From CAZEER01 sp964586315 (GTDB lineage: Bacteria > Fidelibacterota > Marinisomatia > Marinisomatales > UBA1611), in the NCBI GenBank assembly GCA_964586315.1, contig CAZPHE010000026.1, forward strand, positions 1 to 27,706: a stretch of 27,706 nucleotides of DNA, given 5' to 3'. Both the position numbers and the translations under genes were made by a program. Positions 7,095 to 14,438 of this stretch are shown piece by piece. Position 1 is the stretch's first letter. Each line of letters starts with the position of its first letter. The notes beneath the pieces are model-generated. The model searched no databases and was not told the DNA's origin. It worked only from the letters and a program-made list of their open reading frames with translations.

Positions 7095-7999
7095 TGTGTC
7101 TTATGTATAGAATTATACCGTTTGTTCTAGTAATTGTTTTTTCTAGTAATTGTGCAAACTTTATTGCCCATAAGATTACTAGACCAATTAGTAACGCTCA
7201 AATGCATAATTTGGAATTAGAAAATCTAAATTTATTCTATTACACTAAAGGAGAAGAAAATAATCCACCTTTAATATTTTTACATGGTATATTAGCTTTT
7301 ACTGAGGCATATGATCCACTTATGACGATGCTATCAGAAAAATATTTTGTTATTGGTATTGATCTACCTGGACATGGTAGATCTTCAATTGGAACTGGTC
7401 CATTATCATATTTCCAAATAAGTGAATATATTATTCAGTTAACTAATAAACTTGGTATAGATAAATTTTATATCATAGGTCACAGTGCAGGTGGCGTAGT
7501 TGTTTTATCTATTTGTAAAAATTTTCCTGATAAAATTATTAAAGGAGTTACAATTGCATCTTTATATCATTATGAAGGATTAAGATTTGAAAATAGAGGG
7601 TATAATTATCTTACAGAGGATGGTTTTAAAGATAATATAAATGGTAGAAATGATTTTATATTAAAAATTTTTGATTTAGCCCATGAAAAGATTGGTGAAA
7701 AAGAAAAATTTCATAAAACTAAAAAGTATATGGAAAATCTTGGAACCAAAATTTACCCTTCTTATTCAAGTTTAGAGTTAGGAAATATAAATATTCCAAT
7801 TATGGTTATTGTTGCAGAAAATGATGAGATTATCAGAGCAAGTCACACTCAAAAAATGGCGGATCATTTATTGGATGGAAAGCTGTTATTTATTCCTAAT
7901 GCCACACACGCAGGGGTAGTACGGTCAAAAAAACATCTAAGGATTGTATGTAATAGTATTTTTAATTATTTCGAAGATTTCAATATAGAAAGCTTATGA
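7094..7999 (+). CDS. Alpha/beta hydrolase, probable lipoprotein
   Basis: The 301-aa protein starts with a hydrophobic signal ending FSSNC, a weak lipobox with C20 as the lipidated cysteine (an in-frame ATG three codons in is also possible). The hydrolase fold shows the oxyanion segment FLHGILAF (H64-G65), PGHGRS (92-97), the nucleophile elbow GHSAGG with Ser131, the acid in AENDE (D244) and the catalytic histidine in PNATHAG (H272). The triad is complete, so an active esterase or related hydrolase is expected, anchored to a membrane and facing the periplasm. It overlaps the cupin gene by one base, suggesting joint function on the same small molecule; that is an inference. The exact substrate cannot be read from sequence. 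Confidence 0.85.
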   Translation: MCLMYRIIPFVLVIVFSSNCANFIAHKITRPISNAQMHNLELENLNLFYYTKGEENNPPLIFLHGILAFTEAYDPLMTMLSEKYFVIGIDLPGHGRSSIGTGPLSYFQISEYIIQLTNKLGIDKFYIIGHSAGGVVVLSICKNFPDKIIKGVTIASLYHYEGLRFENRGYNYLTEDGFKDNINGRNDFILKIFDLAHEKIGEKEKFHKTKKYMENLGTKIYPSYSSLELGNINIPIMVIVAENDEIIRASHTQKMADHLLDGKLLFIPNATHAGVVRSKKHLRIVCNSIFNYFEDFNIESL

Positions 8000-8064
8000 T
8001 GTTTATCGGATTTTTCTATATTATATATATTACTTTTGTAAGTATTAATTATTTATGTTATTAA

Positions 8065-8430
8065 ATGCAACTGATGGGAAAAGATCGATCTCTAATTTTT
8101 ATATATAATGCAAAAAGTGGTTCTATTAATGCAATTATAGATTATGCACATAAATTCATTTCCCCAGAAACTTATAAATGCAATCTATGTAACCTTACGT
8201 ATGATAATTTTGGTAGAATAAGGCAATGGAAACATTTTATTGAATCTTTAAAAATCAAAGTATTTTTTAAATATAAAGATCATTTAAGAAAAATAGGAAT
8301 TAATGATAATATTCAACTTCCCGCAATTTTTTCAAATACAACCTTAATGATCTCTGCAACTGAAATAAATAAATGTAATACTTTAGAAGAATTAATAACT
8401 CTTATTCAATCAAAAATCATTAACATTTAA
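8065..8430 (+). CDS. Conserved CxxC protein of unknown function
   Basis: A 121-aa protein with the opening LIFIYNAKSGSINAIIDYAHKFISPETYKCNLC. I recall this pattern from a small family, often labelled GTPase without evidence, in which YNA-SG, the KxSPxTYxCNLCxLTY block and a C-terminal LPAIF segment are conserved. C39 and C42 form a CxxC that could bind metal or act in redox chemistry. No P-loop or other GTPase motif is present. M1 and M4 are both possible starts; M1 lies eight bases after TATGTT, a possible -10. It stands alone, with no overlapping partner. No function is assigned. Confidence 0.7.
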   Translation: MQLMGKDRSLIFIYNAKSGSINAIIDYAHKFISPETYKCNLCNLTYDNFGRIRQWKHFIESLKIKVFFKYKDHLRKIGINDNIQLPAIFSNTTLMISATEINKCNTLEELITLIQSKIINI

Positions 8431-8432
8431 CC

Positions 8433-8472
8433 TAAACTATAATATCAACTACTAAACTATAATATCAACTAC
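8433..8472. repeat. Perfect tandem duplication of a 20-base unit
   Basis: TAAACTATAATATCAACTAC occurs twice with no spacer (8433-8452 and 8453-8472), just after the stop of the CxxC protein gene. With two copies only and no spacers, it is not a CRISPR array. It looks like a recent slippage duplication or a tandem protein-binding site upstream of the EamA transporter. Confidence 0.95.
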
Positions 8473-8534
8473 ATAATAATTCTCAAAAAATAGATTATTA
8501 AAAAACAAAAAAAAATATTCTAGATTAACTTACT

Positions 8535-9398
8535 ATGGGATATATCTATATGATTCTTAGTGCATTTTGTTTTTGTTTAATGACTGTATTTGTAAAAATT
8601 GCAGGGGAAGAAATAGCGACAATTCAAATTGTATTTATAAGAGGTGTAATTACTTTAGTTTTTACTTTTATAATGATAAAAAAGAAAAATATTTTTTTAT
8701 GGGGAAAAAATAGAAAACTTTTATCCTTAAGAGGGATAGTAGGTTCAATAGCATTATTCTTTGTATTTGAATCATTAAATAAATTTTCTATACCTGAAGC
8801 AACTGTTATTCAATATTTATATCCTATTTTTACCGCAATTCTAGCCACTGTATTATTAAATGAAATCATTTCTAAAAAACTATATATATCAATTATTTTA
8901 GGATTAATAGGTATTTATATAATTTTAGGTTTTCCTTTTCTTAATTTAGAAACATCTATAAATCTATCGCACTTATTTATAGCTATTACAGGTTCATTTC
9001 TTACTGGATTAGCATATGTGCTTGTTAGAATGTCATCGAACTCACAAGAATCACCATATGTTATAATGTTTTATTTCCCTTTGTATACAGTTCTATTGAG
9101 TGCGCCTTTTATTTATAATTATTGGGTCTCACCAAGTATTTATTATTGGATAATTATTATTCTTGTGGGTGTATGTACACAGTTCGGACAATTATTTCTA
9201 ACGTTTGGATATAAACTATTACCTGCAAGTAAAGCTGCACCAACTAGCTATGTGCAGGTTCCTTTTGCCGCAATAGCAAGTGCAGTAATTTTTAATGATA
9301 CTATCTCATTTAACTTTATTTTAGGATCTATAATTATATTTTTTGGTATTTATTTAATCATTTCTCAAAAACAAAAATCTATTATCAAACTTTCTTAA
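8535..9398 (+). CDS. EamA/DMT-superfamily transporter
   Basis: The 287-aa protein consists almost wholly of hydrophobic segments, about ten helices arranged as two EamA repeats (about residues 1-135 and 143-280). Repeat 1 has the typical MILSAFCFCLMTVFVKIAG opening and the SIPEATVIQYLYPIFTAILA helix. Repeat 2 ends with AAPTSYVQVPFAAIASAVIFNDTISFNFILGSIIIFFGIYLI. This family exports or imports small metabolites such as amino acids and nucleosides; the substrate cannot be predicted. TAGATT at 8521-8526 is a possible -10, eight bases from the ATG. The TAA stop overlaps the ATG of cutC (TAATG at 9396-9400), so the two genes are likely co-translated. Confidence 0.9.
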   Translation: MGYIYMILSAFCFCLMTVFVKIAGEEIATIQIVFIRGVITLVFTFIMIKKKNIFLWGKNRKLLSLRGIVGSIALFFVFESLNKFSIPEATVIQYLYPIFTAILATVLLNEIISKKLYISIILGLIGIYIILGFPFLNLETSINLSHLFIAITGSFLTGLAYVLVRMSSNSQESPYVIMFYFPLYTVLLSAPFIYNYWVSPSIYYWIIIILVGVCTQFGQLFLTFGYKLLPASKAAPTSYVQVPFAAIASAVIFNDTISFNFILGSIIIFFGIYLIISQKQKSIIKLS

Positions 9399-10033
9399 TG
9401 GGTAAAAATATTGTTATTGAAGTTTGTGTAGATAGTTTAAACCAGGCAAAAAATGCAGAAAGGCTAGGCGCAGATAGGATTGAACTTTGCTCACGTTTAG
9501 ATCTTGATGGTTTAACTCCTGATAGAGATACATTAATTGAAACTAAAAAAAGTTTGAAAATACCCAGTAAAATAATGATTCGACCTAGATCTGGTAATTT
9601 TATATATAATAATAAAGAACTGTCAACTATGGAATCAGAAATTGATTTTTGTAAAAACATTGGAATAAAAGAAGTTGTATTTGGTGTATTAGATAATGAA
9701 AAAAAAATAAATCTAATGGATACTAACAGGCTTGTAAATAGAGCTTTTCCTATGAAAACAACCTTCCATAAAGCAATAGATAAAACTCATGATATCATTA
9801 AAGAATTAAACCGATTATGTGAAAATACCAATATCAATAGTGTTCTGACTTCAGGAGGAGGTAAGTCAATCATAGATCAAAAAGTATTAATAAAAAAAAT
9901 AATGACAAAATTTTCTTCAAGAATTAATATAATTTTAGCTGGTTCAATTACAAAAGATAATTTTAATATAATACATAATGAGTTTGGTGCTTTAGAGTAT
10001 CATGGTAAAGCTATACTAGGTGCTATAGTTTAA
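9398..10033 (+). CDS. cutC: CutC-family protein
   Basis: A 211-aa TIM-barrel protein of the CutC family, identified by IEVCVDSLNQAKNAERLGADRIELCS near the N terminus, the DGLTPD loop, the IMIRPRSGNFIY strand and loop, the FHKAID segment (normally FHRAFD), and LTSGGG. CutC was named for copper homeostasis in E. coli, but a direct copper role is disputed and the enzyme activity is not established. It ends soon after ALEYHGKA and lacks the roughly 35-residue tail of the 248-aa E. coli protein. It overlaps the transporter gene by one base, so a linked role in handling a metal or metabolite is possible but unproven. Confidence 0.9.
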   Translation: MGKNIVIEVCVDSLNQAKNAERLGADRIELCSRLDLDGLTPDRDTLIETKKSLKIPSKIMIRPRSGNFIYNNKELSTMESEIDFCKNIGIKEVVFGVLDNEKKINLMDTNRLVNRAFPMKTTFHKAIDKTHDIIKELNRLCENTNINSVLTSGGGKSIIDQKVLIKKIMTKFSSRINIILAGSITKDNFNIIHNEFGALEYHGKAILGAIV

Positions 10034-10060
10034 GAAATACCATAGTTTTTGGATTGTATT

Positions 10061-10174
10061 ATGGAAGAATATGACCTAGAAGAATTAAAAAAAAGACGTC
10101 CCATAAATTTTATCGCTATTTTAATGACATTAATATTTTTTGTTTTTTCTATTTTTTTGCTGTGTGATCTTTAA
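10061..10174 (+). CDS. Small single-helix membrane peptide, 37 aa
   Basis: An ATG at 10061 opens a 37-codon frame ending in TAA at 10172-10174. The N-terminal half is charged (MEEYDLEELKKRRP) and the rest is one hydrophobic helix of about 20 residues ending LLCDL. The acidic-then-basic head, single helix and terminal cysteine-containing tail are typical of real small membrane proteins. The start lies 27 bases after cutC and the stop 8 bases before the metallopeptidase gene, so it may sit in the same transcript. No family is recognised. The Shine-Dalgarno is poor (TTGGAT). Confidence 0.5.
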   Translation: MEEYDLEELKKRRPINFIAILMTLIFFVFSIFLLCDL

Positions 10175-10182
10175 TTTTTTTT

Positions 10183-10929
10183 ATGAGAAAAATAATTTAC
10201 TTTTTTGTTCTATTTTATATTATCAATGGATGCACAAAACCTAAAGAACCTTTTGAAGGTACAATATTTATAAATCCTAATATTATTACAGAAAAGGATT
10301 CTACTTCATTTAATTATTTATATTATTTAGGACAAGATTTACGTAACATGTTTGATAGAAGGGTGGATAATTGGATTGAAGTTAATGCATATCTTTTTTC
10401 GGCATTATATAATGATAGTTTGCGTATTGAAATTCAAGTAAATCCTGAATTTTATAATCTCGATATTGCTCAATTAAATGCCGAAAAATATGCTATTGTG
10501 ATTGGTCGATTAACTACAGAATTAAGAAGAGATGTAAAAACAGTGTGGATTCATAAAGGCATGGAATTATTTGGTGGTGGTAATAATAATCTTTTAATAC
10601 ACACAGATTATTCAGAACAGATTTATGAAGTAGAAGGAATATTAGAAGAAACTCTTGTACATGAAGCATCTCACACATCATTAGATTCTAAGCATGCGAA
10701 TAATACTGACTGGAAAAAAGCACAAAACCGGGATAATATCTTTATATCAAAATATGCTAAAAAACACCCACAGCGAGAAGATATTGCTGAAAGTTATTTA
10801 GCTTATTTAGCCATTAGATATAGATCTGATCGAATCCCTAAATCATTAAAAGACATAATAGAAAATACTATACCAAATAGAATTGATTATTTTGATAGAC
10901 AAAACTTTAATATGTACCCGATTGAATGA
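10183..10929 (+). CDS. Putative HExxH zinc-metallopeptidase lipoprotein
   Basis: A 248-aa protein with a clear lipobox (IINGC, C17), so probably lipid-anchored outside the cytoplasm. The zinc site is LVHEASHTSLDSKH: H160, E161 and H164 form HExxH. H171 lies one residue too far for a metzincin third ligand. REDIAESYLAYLAIRY (E200, E203) offers a gluzincin-type glutamate about 36-39 residues downstream. The fold class is therefore uncertain but a catalytic zinc site is likely. Proteins of this design occur as uncharacterised lipoproteins in marine Bacteroidetes-like bacteria. TAATTT lies five bases before the ATG, the spacing seen at 11538. The gene converges on the MOSC gene, with 27 bases between stops. 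Confidence 0.72.
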   Translation: MRKIIYFFVLFYIINGCTKPKEPFEGTIFINPNIITEKDSTSFNYLYYLGQDLRNMFDRRVDNWIEVNAYLFSALYNDSLRIEIQVNPEFYNLDIAQLNAEKYAIVIGRLTTELRRDVKTVWIHKGMELFGGGNNNLLIHTDYSEQIYEVEGILEETLVHEASHTSLDSKHANNTDWKKAQNRDNIFISKYAKKHPQREDIAESYLAYLAIRYRSDRIPKSLKDIIENTIPNRIDYFDRQNFNMYPIE

Positions 10930-10956
10930 AAATATAATATTGAAAAATAAATGAAA

Positions 10957-11451
10957 CTAAACAGGAGTTATTAAGGAGCCTTGTTTTATTTTACCTACTT
11001 TCAAGACTTTTGCATACCATCCACGCCTGTTCATCATTGTTTTTATAAAATCATTTATTCGTTTATTCCCAATATAAGGTAAAACTTTTAAACTTGAACA
11101 TGGGTCACAAATCAATGTTATCTCAATTAAGGCAGAATCAATATAGTATTTTTGTTTTGGAGCTAAATCATCATAGTTAATCCCTGTGATAGTAATATTT
11201 TCACCAAGATCACCAGGTTTCACAGGCCAACCTTCTTTATTAAGTTCATCAATTACATCCATGCATAATATCAATATACTCATATTTGGATCGTTATTTT
11301 TTTTAATTTTACGGAAATTATTATAATCACCCTTAATTCCAGATAAAGTAATCATTGTATTGTCAACTTTTATTTTTGGAAGTCCGACTTCTCCAATCGT
11401 TTTAGGTTTTTGATTTATTTGATAAACTTTCCCAATCATATTTAACATCAT
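10957..11451 (-). CDS. MOSC-domain protein
   Basis: A 164-aa protein made almost entirely of a MOSC (molybdenum cofactor sulfurase C-terminal) domain. Seen features are the GLPKIKV strand, GIKGDYNNFRK, the PGDLGENITITG block and the conserved cysteine segment LICDPCSSL, with a C-terminal RRGWYAKVLKVG strand. Stand-alone MOSC proteins such as YiiM handle molybdenum cofactor or sulfur in N-hydroxylated-base reduction; the exact substrate here is unknown. Three in-frame Met codons (M1, M2, M5) leave the start open; M5 gives MIGKVYQI, the usual domain beginning. It is the only complete minus-strand gene and is divergent from the small gene at 11549 across a 97-base AT-rich gap. Confidence 0.87.
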   Translation of the reverse strand: MMLNMIGKVYQINQKPKTIGEVGLPKIKVDNTMITLSGIKGDYNNFRKIKKNNDPNMSILILCMDVIDELNKEGWPVKPGDLGENITITGINYDDLAPKQKYYIDSALIEITLICDPCSSLKVLPYIGNKRINDFIKTMMNRRGWYAKVLKVGKIKQGSLITPV

Positions 11452-11531
11452 CTCTACAAAAATTTTCTTAAATAGATAGCATTTATTGAATAGATAAATT
11501 GCTGATTAAATATTATAACAATTATTTATTT

Positions 11532-11544
11532 GATAGGTAATTTT
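11532..11544 (+). promoter_or_regulatory. GATAGGTAATTTT element, candidate leaderless promoter
   Basis: GATAGGTAATTTT has TAATTT at 11538-11543, exactly five bases before the ATG at 11549. That spacing is the same as at 1041-1046 and 2018-2023. No Shine-Dalgarno is present. The promoter role is inference. Confidence 0.38.
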
Positions 11545-11548
11545 TTCT

Positions 11549-11764
11549 ATGAAAGAAAAGAAAAATACAAAATTTGCAGCATCTGATTTTACTAAGGGCA
11601 AAAAAGCATATCATACTCTAGTCGATTTGGTCCGTAGTGCTCCTGAAATAATTAAAGAATTAGAAAAAAGTGGTAATAAAAAAAAATTGAATCAATATAA
11701 GTTAGAAATAAAATTAGTTTTAGAAAAATTGAAAGAAATAAAAGAGGTTCTAGATAAAGATTAA
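11549..11764 (+). CDS. Small lysine/glutamate-rich helical protein, unrecognised
   Basis: A 71-aa protein, strongly charged and predicted helical from about residue 18 to the end. The C-terminal half (NQYKLEIKLVLEKLKEIKEVL) has heptad-like leucine/isoleucine spacing that suggests a short coiled coil. It has no signal peptide or transmembrane segment. I do not recognise a family. It follows a GATAGGTAATTTT element and lies divergent from the MOSC gene. It may form a loose group with the two unknown genes downstream. Confidence 0.6.
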   Translation: MKEKKNTKFAASDFTKGKKAYHTLVDLVRSAPEIIKELEKSGNKKKLNQYKLEIKLVLEKLKEIKEVLDKD

Positions 11765-11816
11765 ATACATATTTCATTTTTTTTTATTCTCTATAGGTTG
11801 GAATTGTACTTCGTAT

Positions 11817-12251
11817 GTGTTTTTAACATCGGAAACAAACTTCACAAATAAGGTTCATAATAATGGAGGGATTTACATTAGTAATTTTAATAGTTATACA
11901 TTAGATGAAAAATGGATAAGGGAAAAACTAATGCATAGTTTTAGAACTGGGGGATATTTAATTGTAGATAATATTGAAAAGAGTTTATATTATTTGATAT
12001 TTAATTTTAATCCTTCTAATAGCGAGGTATCAAATGATTTTGATGATACTAGGTTAAAAAACTTGGAGTTTATTCTAATTAAATCTTCTGATAGAAATAA
12101 ATATTTTAATTCTGAATTTTCTCAAAGTTTAATAATATGGCGCTCTAGGATTAAATTCAATTGGATCGATTTTTTGAAAAAAAATGATAAATTGATGAAT
12201 ATTGTAGTCAAAAATTTTTTAAAAACAAAAAATATAAAGGTAATTATTTAA
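11817..12251 (+). CDS. Unrecognised 144-aa protein with GTG start
   Basis: The frame opens at GTG 11817; an ATG two bases earlier is in another frame and stops at once. The frame stays open upstream without an ATG, so a non-standard earlier start (ATA or ATT) cannot be excluded. The protein is soluble with alternating strand and helix segments. A central GGIYISNFNSYTLDEKW followed by FRTGGYLIVDN faintly recalls DUF4159-type proteins, but not strongly enough to assign. The C-terminal half is lysine- and isoleucine-rich. No signal peptide or catalytic motif is seen. Composition matches neighbouring genes. Confidence 0.5.
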   Translation: MFLTSETNFTNKVHNNGGIYISNFNSYTLDEKWIREKLMHSFRTGGYLIVDNIEKSLYYLIFNFNPSNSEVSNDFDDTRLKNLEFILIKSSDRNKYFNSEFSQSLIIWRSRIKFNWIDFLKKNDKLMNIVVKNFLKTKNIKVII

Positions 12252-12278
12252 TAATTCTTTTGTTAGATGTTTTTTTTT

Positions 12279-12296
12279 GGATGATAGGTAAATTTT
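12279..12296 (+). promoter_or_regulatory. GGATGATAGGTAAATTTT element
   Basis: This is the clearest copy of the recurring element. It is preceded by a T run (12270-12278) and lies 24 bases before the ATG at 12321. It is a candidate promoter, with TAAATT (12289-12294) as -10. The function is inferred. Confidence 0.42.
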
Positions 12297-12320
12297 AAAT
12301 GTCATTAAGAAAGTTTTAAT

Positions 12321-12788
12321 ATGAAATCACTATATGGATATCTAATCCTTTTTATAAGCTTTTTTGGAATAATTTTTTTACAAAATTATGTTGATGGCAA
12401 TATTGGTGTACAATCTTATAATCCCAGTATTAAACAAAAAATATTACATAATGGTTTTGAAAAAAGATTAAATGAACTGGAACTAGTTGTTGATTCTATT
12501 CATACAGTTTTTGATAATTATTCTAATGTTATTCCAGAAGAAAAAAAACCACTAACAATGCATGAAAAATCTATTACCTCTAAAAATCTGGTGGATGTGG
12601 AATACTATTTTCCTTCACTCAATGATGCAGCTAAAATTCGAGATAGTAAAAATGAATTAAGCTTATTAGCTCAACAGTACATTAATTTAGCATATCAAAT
12701 GGGTGGAGATGATTGGTATGGAGCTGAAAATATTTGGAATTCAGATACTTTTAAAGAACAATTGAAGGTCTTAGGAATAAGCAAGTAA
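12321..12788 (+). CDS. Unrecognised 155-aa protein with N-terminal membrane anchor
   Basis: The protein has an uncleaved-looking N-terminal hydrophobic segment (about residues 5-23, YGYLILFISFFGIIFLQNY) and then a polar periplasmic or extracellular domain. Residues about 45-70 (FEKRLNELELVVDSIHTVFDNY) are a likely amphipathic helix or short coiled coil. The C terminus (AYQMGGDDWYGAENIWNS) is aromatic- and glycine-rich. No family is recognised. It is the last gene before a strong intrinsic terminator at 12824, which closes the transcription unit. Confidence 0.6.
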   Translation: MKSLYGYLILFISFFGIIFLQNYVDGNIGVQSYNPSIKQKILHNGFEKRLNELELVVDSIHTVFDNYSNVIPEEKKPLTMHEKSITSKNLVDVEYYFPSLNDAAKIRDSKNELSLLAQQYINLAYQMGGDDWYGAENIWNSDTFKEQLKVLGISK

Positions 12789-12823
12789 TGTTAATATTCA
12801 CTTTCAAAGTATTTATCAAAAAT

Positions 12824-12853
12824 AAAAAACCCACTTAAATGGGTTTTTTATTT
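12824..12853 (+). terminator. Rho-independent terminator
   Basis: AAAAAACCCA (12824-12833) pairs with TGGGTTTTTT (12840-12849) around a CTTAAA loop, giving a 10-bp stem whose 3' arm merges into the T run. The A run on the 5' side means it may also act on the minus strand. Confidence 0.9.
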
Positions 12854-12878
12854 TTATCATTAATAATATTTATTCAAA

Positions 12879-13937
12879 ATGATAAAAAAACTCTGTTCTA
12901 ATTTTTTATTTATTTTATTTTTTTCTATTCTCCATTCTGAAACTCGACTTAATATTAATGAATTATCTAAATATGATGGAAAATATTATAAAATAAATGA
13001 GGATAAACCATTTAATGGCATTGTATTTGAGAGATCCATCAATGCAAATAATATCATATTAGAAACTACAATTATAAATGGCCTTATTGATGGCCTCTAT
13101 AGAGAGTGGTATAAAGATGGTTCTTTAAAATTAGAAGGCAATTTTTCTAAAGGTATTCAAAATGGGGTATTTACATCATGGTATTTAAATGGTAATAAAA
13201 AAAAAGAAGAATTATTTATTGATGGCCAATTAAATAATCAATCATTTTCATGGAATATTCATGGTGAAAAAGTAATTAAGGAAAATCACGATACTGGTTT
13301 TTCTGTGCATTGGGATTATTATAAAAATAAAAATTTTTTATCTGAATCAACTAAACGATTTGGTGAGTTAAATGGTACATATATTCAATGGTATGAAAAT
13401 GGATATAAAATGATTGAAGGGAAATATAAAAATAATGTAAAGGATAGTTTGTGGATCTCTTATAAAGAAAACGGAAGAAAAAAAAATGAAGGGAATTATA
13501 AGGACAATAAAAAAATTGGTAAATGGATTACTTTTAATGATAATGGAAAAAGAATTATTGAAAAATTTTTTGTTAACGGGAAAATAGATTCAATTAAAGA
13601 ATTTAAGTATTATCTAGAAGGTCAAAAATTTTTAGATATTATACATTTTAAAGATAATCATGAACGTAAAATTACTACTTGGTCTATTGGAGGAAATAAG
13701 ATTGGAGAATCCATATATAAAGATGGAAAACTTGATGGTATCTCTAGTAAGTGGATGGACAATGGGAAAAAAGAGTATGAAGTTAACTTTATCAATGATA
13801 AACTAAATGGAGAAGTTTCATTTTGGTATGAGAATGGAAATATTAGATTGGTTGGAGATTTTACAAATGGAGAAAAAACTGGTCATTGGATATATTATAA
13901 TTCAGATGGATCGGTTAAAGAAGAAAAACAATATTAA
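12879..13937 (+). CDS. Secreted MORN-variant (YwqK-like) repeat protein
   Basis: A 352-aa protein with a cleavable-looking signal peptide (about residues 1-20, ending ILHSE) followed by at least eight copies of a roughly 23-residue repeat of the form G-x-(Y/F)-x3-W-Y-x-N-G-x3-(E)-G-x-(Y/F)-x2-G. Examples are REWYKDGSLKLEGNF, IQWYENGYKMIEGKY and VSFWYENGNIRLVGDF. This is the MORN_2 / YwqK pattern. Databases often call such proteins antitoxins, but a single long secreted protein with no partner toxin gives no reason to believe that here. It more likely forms an extended beta-sheet surface or periplasmic scaffold. It starts just after a terminator, so it begins a new transcript. Confidence 0.82.
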   Translation: MIKKLCSNFLFILFFSILHSETRLNINELSKYDGKYYKINEDKPFNGIVFERSINANNIILETTIINGLIDGLYREWYKDGSLKLEGNFSKGIQNGVFTSWYLNGNKKKEELFIDGQLNNQSFSWNIHGEKVIKENHDTGFSVHWDYYKNKNFLSESTKRFGELNGTYIQWYENGYKMIEGKYKNNVKDSLWISYKENGRKKNEGNYKDNKKIGKWITFNDNGKRIIEKFFVNGKIDSIKEFKYYLEGQKFLDIIHFKDNHERKITTWSIGGNKIGESIYKDGKLDGISSKWMDNGKKEYEVNFINDKLNGEVSFWYENGNIRLVGDFTNGEKTGHWIYYNSDGSVKEEKQY

Positions 13938-13991
13938 ATAATAATCTTATGAAAAATTGTATAAAATTATTAATAATACTGAATATTTATA

Positions 13992-14438
13992 ATGTTTGAA
14001 CAATATTTTAAAAAAGTTATTTTTATTTTAGTGATAATTTTCCAATGTAATTGCGTTCATAATTATGAACCTGTCATTAAAGAATTAATAGCTACACCAA
14101 ATCCTGTTCAATCTGGTGGAATAGTGTATCTTAATTGTATAGCCAGTGATGATGATCAAGGTAATATGGTCAAAACTGATTCTTTAACATATTACTGGGA
14201 GGCTTCATTTGGAATTATTGGAGCAATTATCGTTAATGATACAACTATTGACACTTCAATTAACAATGCTAATGATACAATATATGATACTATAATCACA
14301 GTTATTGACACTTTAAAAAGCGATAGTATACGTCAATGGAATGCACCCCAAGATTCAGGAATGTATTCAATTTCTTGTACGGTTAGTGATTTATTTAATG
14401 GTTTAGATATTGTCACTATAAACATTTCAGTAGAATAA
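13992..14438 (+). CDS. Ig/PKD-like lipoprotein, first of a paralogous pair
   Basis: A 148-aa protein with a signal peptide ending FQCNC (likely lipidated Cys21) and one Ig- or PKD-like beta-sandwich domain. The core pattern is ATPNPVQSGGIVYLNCIASDDD, then LTYYWEAS, then QWNAPQDSGMYSISCTVSD. The two cysteines in YLNC and SISC lie where a disulfide would join the sheets. Compared with the next gene's first domain it carries an extra low-complexity stretch of about 35 residues rich in Thr, Asp and Ile (about 76-112). Its stop overlaps the ATG of the next gene (TAATG at 14436-14440), so the pair is probably co-translated. Role: a surface or periplasmic binding or adhesion protein, by inference. 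Confidence 0.68.
   Translation: MFEQYFKKVIFILVIIFQCNCVHNYEPVIKELIATPNPVQSGGIVYLNCIASDDDQGNMVKTDSLTYYWEASFGIIGAIIVNDTTIDTSINNANDTIYDTIITVIDTLKSDSIRQWNAPQDSGMYSISCTVSDLFNGLDIVTINISVE

Noticed and set aside
6726..7999. Biosynthetic gene cluster including the 2OG oxygenase at 2029
   Set aside because: The genes are separated by unrelated membrane and phosphatase genes and no core biosynthetic enzyme is present.
8433..8472. Possible CRISPR fragment
   Set aside because: Only two copies with no spacer between them, and no cas genes in the window.
11817..12251. DUF4159-like assignment
   Set aside because: The similarity is limited to a short GGYLIVDN-like stretch and general strand pattern; too weak to name.
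12879..13937. YwqK-type antitoxin annotation
   Set aside because: The protein has a signal peptide and many MORN-variant repeats, and no toxin-like partner is adjacent; the antitoxin label is not supported.
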